8,117 bases of DNA from CAZEJK01 sp964512045 (GTDB lineage: Bacteria > Acidobacteriota > Thermoanaerobaculia > Thermoanaerobaculales > Sulfomarinibacteraceae), in NCBI GenBank assembly GCA_964512045.1, contig CAZEJK010000231.1, positions 1 to 8,117 of the forward strand. Direction: 5' to 3'. Shown one piece after another: positions 6,500 through 8,117 of the stretch (positions within the stretch are counted from its first letter, which is position 1; each line of letters begins with the position of its first letter). The position numbers and the translations under genes are program-made. The notes under the pieces were generated by a model. That model was not told the origin of the DNA. It made no database searches and saw nothing but the letters and a program-made list of their open reading frames with translations.

Positions 6500-7939
6500 C
6501 TACATCCGGCGCTTGCCCGGGTGCACCTCGTACTTGTGCACGGCGCTCACGAACCGGGGGTACTCCTCCGAGTCGATGTTCAGCGCCGCGGAAAGCTCCT
6601 TCAGGCTATGGCCGTGGGTTCGATACAGCCGTTCGAGGAACGATCGCAGCTGGGAACGGTTGATCTCGCGATCGAGAAACGCCCGCCACGCAGTATCCCA
6701 GAAGGTTGCGCCACCCTCGATCGCATGCTCGATGTCCTCGAGGACTGCGGACCCGGCCCCGGCATCGAGCCGGTCGCCCTGCTCGCCGACACCGCAGCCG
6801 ATCACCGTCCGCACCTCGTCGCCGATCTCGGGTCCCGACAGCTGGATTCCGGCACGCTTGAGGACCTGCAGCAGCTCACGGACATTCCCCGGCCAGTCGT
6901 GAGCCAACATCTCTTTCCAGAACCCGGGCCCAGGTCGCTTGCCACGGAGGAGATCGAGGTTCTGCTCCACGAGACAGCGGAGATCCTCCGGCCGCGAGCG
7001 CAACGGTGGCAGCGTGATCGGCAGCACGCTGAGCCGGTAGTACAGATCGGGCCGCAGGCCGGCCGCCTCCGGCCCGGCGGTGAAGTCCCTGTTGCTCGCC
7101 GCGAGGATTCGGACATCTGCGGTCCGCTCACGCGCCTCGCCCACCCTTCGGTACCGGCGGCTCTCCACGACCTCCAACAGCTTCGCCTGGCAGTGCAGCG
7201 GCACCTCGCTCACCTCGTCCAGCAGCAAGCTCCCGCCTTCTGCCTCCTCAACCAACCCGCTCCGGTCGCGATCGGCGCCCGTGAACGCACCGCGGGTGTG
7301 CCCGAACAGCTCGCGCTCGAAGAGGCTCTCGGGAATCGACGGCACGTGGACGCTCACCAGCCTGCCGCGTCGGCCGGAGTACTGATGGATCAGCCCCGCC
7401 AGGTAGGTCTTGCCGACGCCGGTCTCGCCGAGCAGCAGCACCGGCTCCTCCTCCAGCGCGTACCGAGCGAGCAGCGCACGGACCCTCCCGGCGCCCTCGC
7501 TCGTGCCGGCGATGCCGACTGGTCCCCGGTCTGCGTGCTCGATCCCGGCGAGCGTCTCGGACAGCAACGCTCCAAGCGCTCGGATCACCTCCCGATCCGA
7601 GGGCTCGAAACGGTCTTTCGATCCGCTGTCGACGTACAGGAACAGACCACTGCCAATGGGAAGGATCAGCAAACTGCGGATGTACAGTGCCTGCGCCGAC
7701 GCCGGCAGCTCTGCAGCATCCGGAAGGCTCACCACGTCCTCGGCCTCCACGGCGCCGCCGTTCTCGAGCGTGCGCCGGATCGGACTGCGCGGGAACCCGG
7801 TGCCGCCGTCAACCGTGGTACCACGCACCGAACGCCCGCAGTGCCAGAGAATGCGCCCCTGGCTGTCGTACACCATCGCCAGCGAGACCTCACGGTCTGC
7901 CAGTAGATCCCAGAGTCGGCTCTTGATCGCCTGGATCAC
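6500..7939 (-). CDS. Sigma-54-dependent transcriptional activator (GAF-like plus AAA+), atypical C-terminus
   Basis: A 479-residue bacterial enhancer-binding protein. Residues about 18-132 look like a GAF sensor domain (RSLLILPIG...LFLYVDS, helix ALGALLSETL). The AAA+ domain spans about 140-370: Walker A GETGVGKT 171-178, GAFTGA sigma-54 contact loop 217-222, Walker B LLLDE 238-242, sensor-I N283, arginine finger region R296/R302, and DWPGNVREL with sensor-II R354. All motifs needed for ATP hydrolysis and sigma-54 remodelling are intact. The C-terminal about 60 residues do not match the usual Fis-type helix-turn-helix; instead there is LKELSAALNIDSEEYPRF, a variant I recall from other sigma-54 activators. 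There is no receiver domain and no FHA domain, so the input is probably ligand or protein contact with the GAF domain. GTG start with AAGGA seven bases upstream. It heads the cluster, 63 nt before the kinase gene, and is the natural activator of the -24/-12 promoter at 3887-3901. Confidence 0.93.
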   Translation of the reverse strand: MIQAIKSRLWDLLADREVSLAMVYDSQGRILWHCGRSVRGTTVDGGTGFPRSPIRRTLENGGAVEAEDVVSLPDAAELPASAQALYIRSLLILPIGSGLFLYVDSGSKDRFEPSDREVIRALGALLSETLAGIEHADRGPVGIAGTSEGAGRVRALLARYALEEEPVLLLGETGVGKTYLAGLIHQYSGRRGRLVSVHVPSIPESLFERELFGHTRGAFTGADRDRSGLVEEAEGGSLLLDEVSEVPLHCQAKLLEVVESRRYRRVGEARERTADVRILAASNRDFTAGPEAAGLRPDLYYRLSVLPITLPPLRSRPEDLRCLVEQNLDLLRGKRPGPGFWKEMLAHDWPGNVRELLQVLKRAGIQLSGPEIGDEVRTVIGCGVGEQGDRLDAGAGSAVLEDIEHAIEGGATFWDTAWRAFLDREINRSQLRSFLERLYRTHGHSLKELSAALNIDSEEYPRFVSAVHKYEVHPGKRRM

Positions 7940-7946
7940 CCCCGCG

Positions 7947-7951
7947 TCCTT
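7947..7951 (-). promoter_or_regulatory. Ribosome binding site of the activator gene
   Basis: AAGGA on the minus strand, seven bases before the GTG start codon at 7939-7937. The nearest upstream ATG (7956-7954) is out of frame and runs into a TGA that overlaps the GTG, so it is not the start. Confidence 0.7.
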
Positions 7952-7954
7952 CCC

Positions 7955-7980
7955 ATGCCCCTGTGCGGCTGTAGGGGCAT
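7955..7980. promoter_or_regulatory. Perfect 8-bp inverted repeat overlapping the activator's -10 and start site
   Basis: ATGCCCCT (7955-7962) and AGGGGCAT (7973-7980) are exact reverse complements around a 10-nt loop. One arm overlaps the last two bases of the -10 box and the element covers the predicted transcription start, a typical repressor operator position. It could equally form a leader hairpin just upstream of the ribosome site. The arms resemble the ATACCC half-sites at 3977-4014 (ATRCCC), which raises autoregulation by the activator as a possibility. Confidence 0.5.
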
Positions 7981-8006
7981 TCTAGCGCAGGACGAGACGG
8001 TGTCGA
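7979..8006 (-). promoter_or_regulatory. Sigma-70-type promoter of the activator-kinase unit
   Basis: On the minus strand: TCGACA (8006-8001; 5 of 6 to TTGACA), a 16-nt spacer, and TAGAAT (7984-7979; 5 of 6 to TATAAT). The start site would fall near 7972, giving a leader of about 33 nt with an AAGGA ribosome site. No sigma-54 signature is seen here, so the activator itself is probably made from the housekeeping sigma factor and the kinase is read through from it. Confidence 0.6.
7991..8005 (+). promoter_or_regulatory. Second copy of the 15-nt motif, inside the activator promoter
   Basis: GACGAGACGGTGTCG on the plus strand matches the motif at 6479-6493 in 14 of 15 bases, in opposite orientation. 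It spans most of the spacer and reaches into the -35 box, so a bound protein would compete with RNA polymerase. The base that differs breaks the inner palindrome of the other copy. Confidence 0.4.
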
Positions 8007-8020
8007 GCGGTGCGCACCGC
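8007..8020. promoter_or_regulatory. 14-bp perfect palindrome abutting the -35 box
   Basis: GCGGTGC followed by GCACCGC is an uninterrupted palindrome directly upstream of the TCGACA -35 element. A dimeric regulator bound here would touch RNA polymerase as an activator or block it as a repressor. In GC-rich DNA short palindromes are common, but 14 bp in exactly this position is notable. Confidence 0.5.
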
Positions 8021-8117
8021 CCAACGAAACTACCCGGCTTCGCTTCCCTCCACCCACCCACCGCGGCTACGCCGGGACAGGTCCGGCTCCGGTACTGGCC
8101 CTGGCCCCCGCCCCGGA
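8021..8117. other. Window edge: no clear gene, possible 3' end of a minus-strand gene
   Basis: Two minus-strand frames are open from the window edge. One ends at TAG 8069-8067 after 16 codons (Gly/Ala-rich). The other ends at TAG 8032-8030 after 28 codons (Pro-rich, then Arg/Gly-rich, ending EGSEAG), about 24 nt before the -35 box. Either could be the tail of an upstream gene; the sequence shown is too short to choose or to name it. There is no ATG on the plus strand from 7981 to the end of the window. Confidence 0.25.

Noticed and set aside
6083..7906. Plus-strand open frame of 607 codons
   Set aside because: Antisense to the activator, which has every AAA+ motif; the plus-strand product shows no recognisable motif and spans the boundary between two real genes.

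Overview
The window is GC-rich, densely coding DNA from a bacterium that is probably Gram-negative. Three large genes lie head to tail on the minus strand. The gene content (a secreted protein rich in Ycf48/BNR-type repeats, a TPR-linked Hanks-type Ser/Thr kinase and a sigma-54 enhancer-binding protein) and the GC bias fit Acidobacteriota (Thermoanaerobaculia-like) or a myxobacterial relative. That placement is a guess from style, not from a marker gene. I see no tRNA, rRNA, CRISPR array, insertion sequence or phage gene.

Read in the direction of transcription (right to left): 8117-7940 holds a possible gene end, then a sigma-70-like promoter (TCGACA, 16-nt spacer, TAGAAT) flanked by two palindromes. 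7939-6500 encodes a GAF-like/AAA+ sigma-54 activator whose C-terminus lacks a Fis-type helix-turn-helix. A 63-nt gap follows. 6436-4022 encodes a membrane protein with an exported TPR array, a coiled coil, one membrane helix and a cytoplasmic Ser/Thr kinase. A 159-nt gap carries a textbook -24/-12 sigma-54 promoter (TGGCAC-N5-TTGC) and, about 100-140 nt upstream of its predicted start site, three copies of ATACCC/GGGTAT. 3862-221 encodes a 1213-residue secreted protein: signal peptide, two tandem copies of an approximately 230-residue beta-rich domain, then 14 Ycf48-like blades that read as two consecutive seven-bladed propellers. 220-1 has no gene but several small inverted repeats and a direct repeat.

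The working model is a self-contained circuit. The activator and kinase are probably co-transcribed from a sigma-70 promoter. The kinase's external TPR array would sense a protein or envelope state. The activator would then switch on the secreted propeller protein through the sigma-54 promoter directly before it. The promoter and the domain architectures are visible in the sequence; the signalling link between kinase and activator is inference from gene order.
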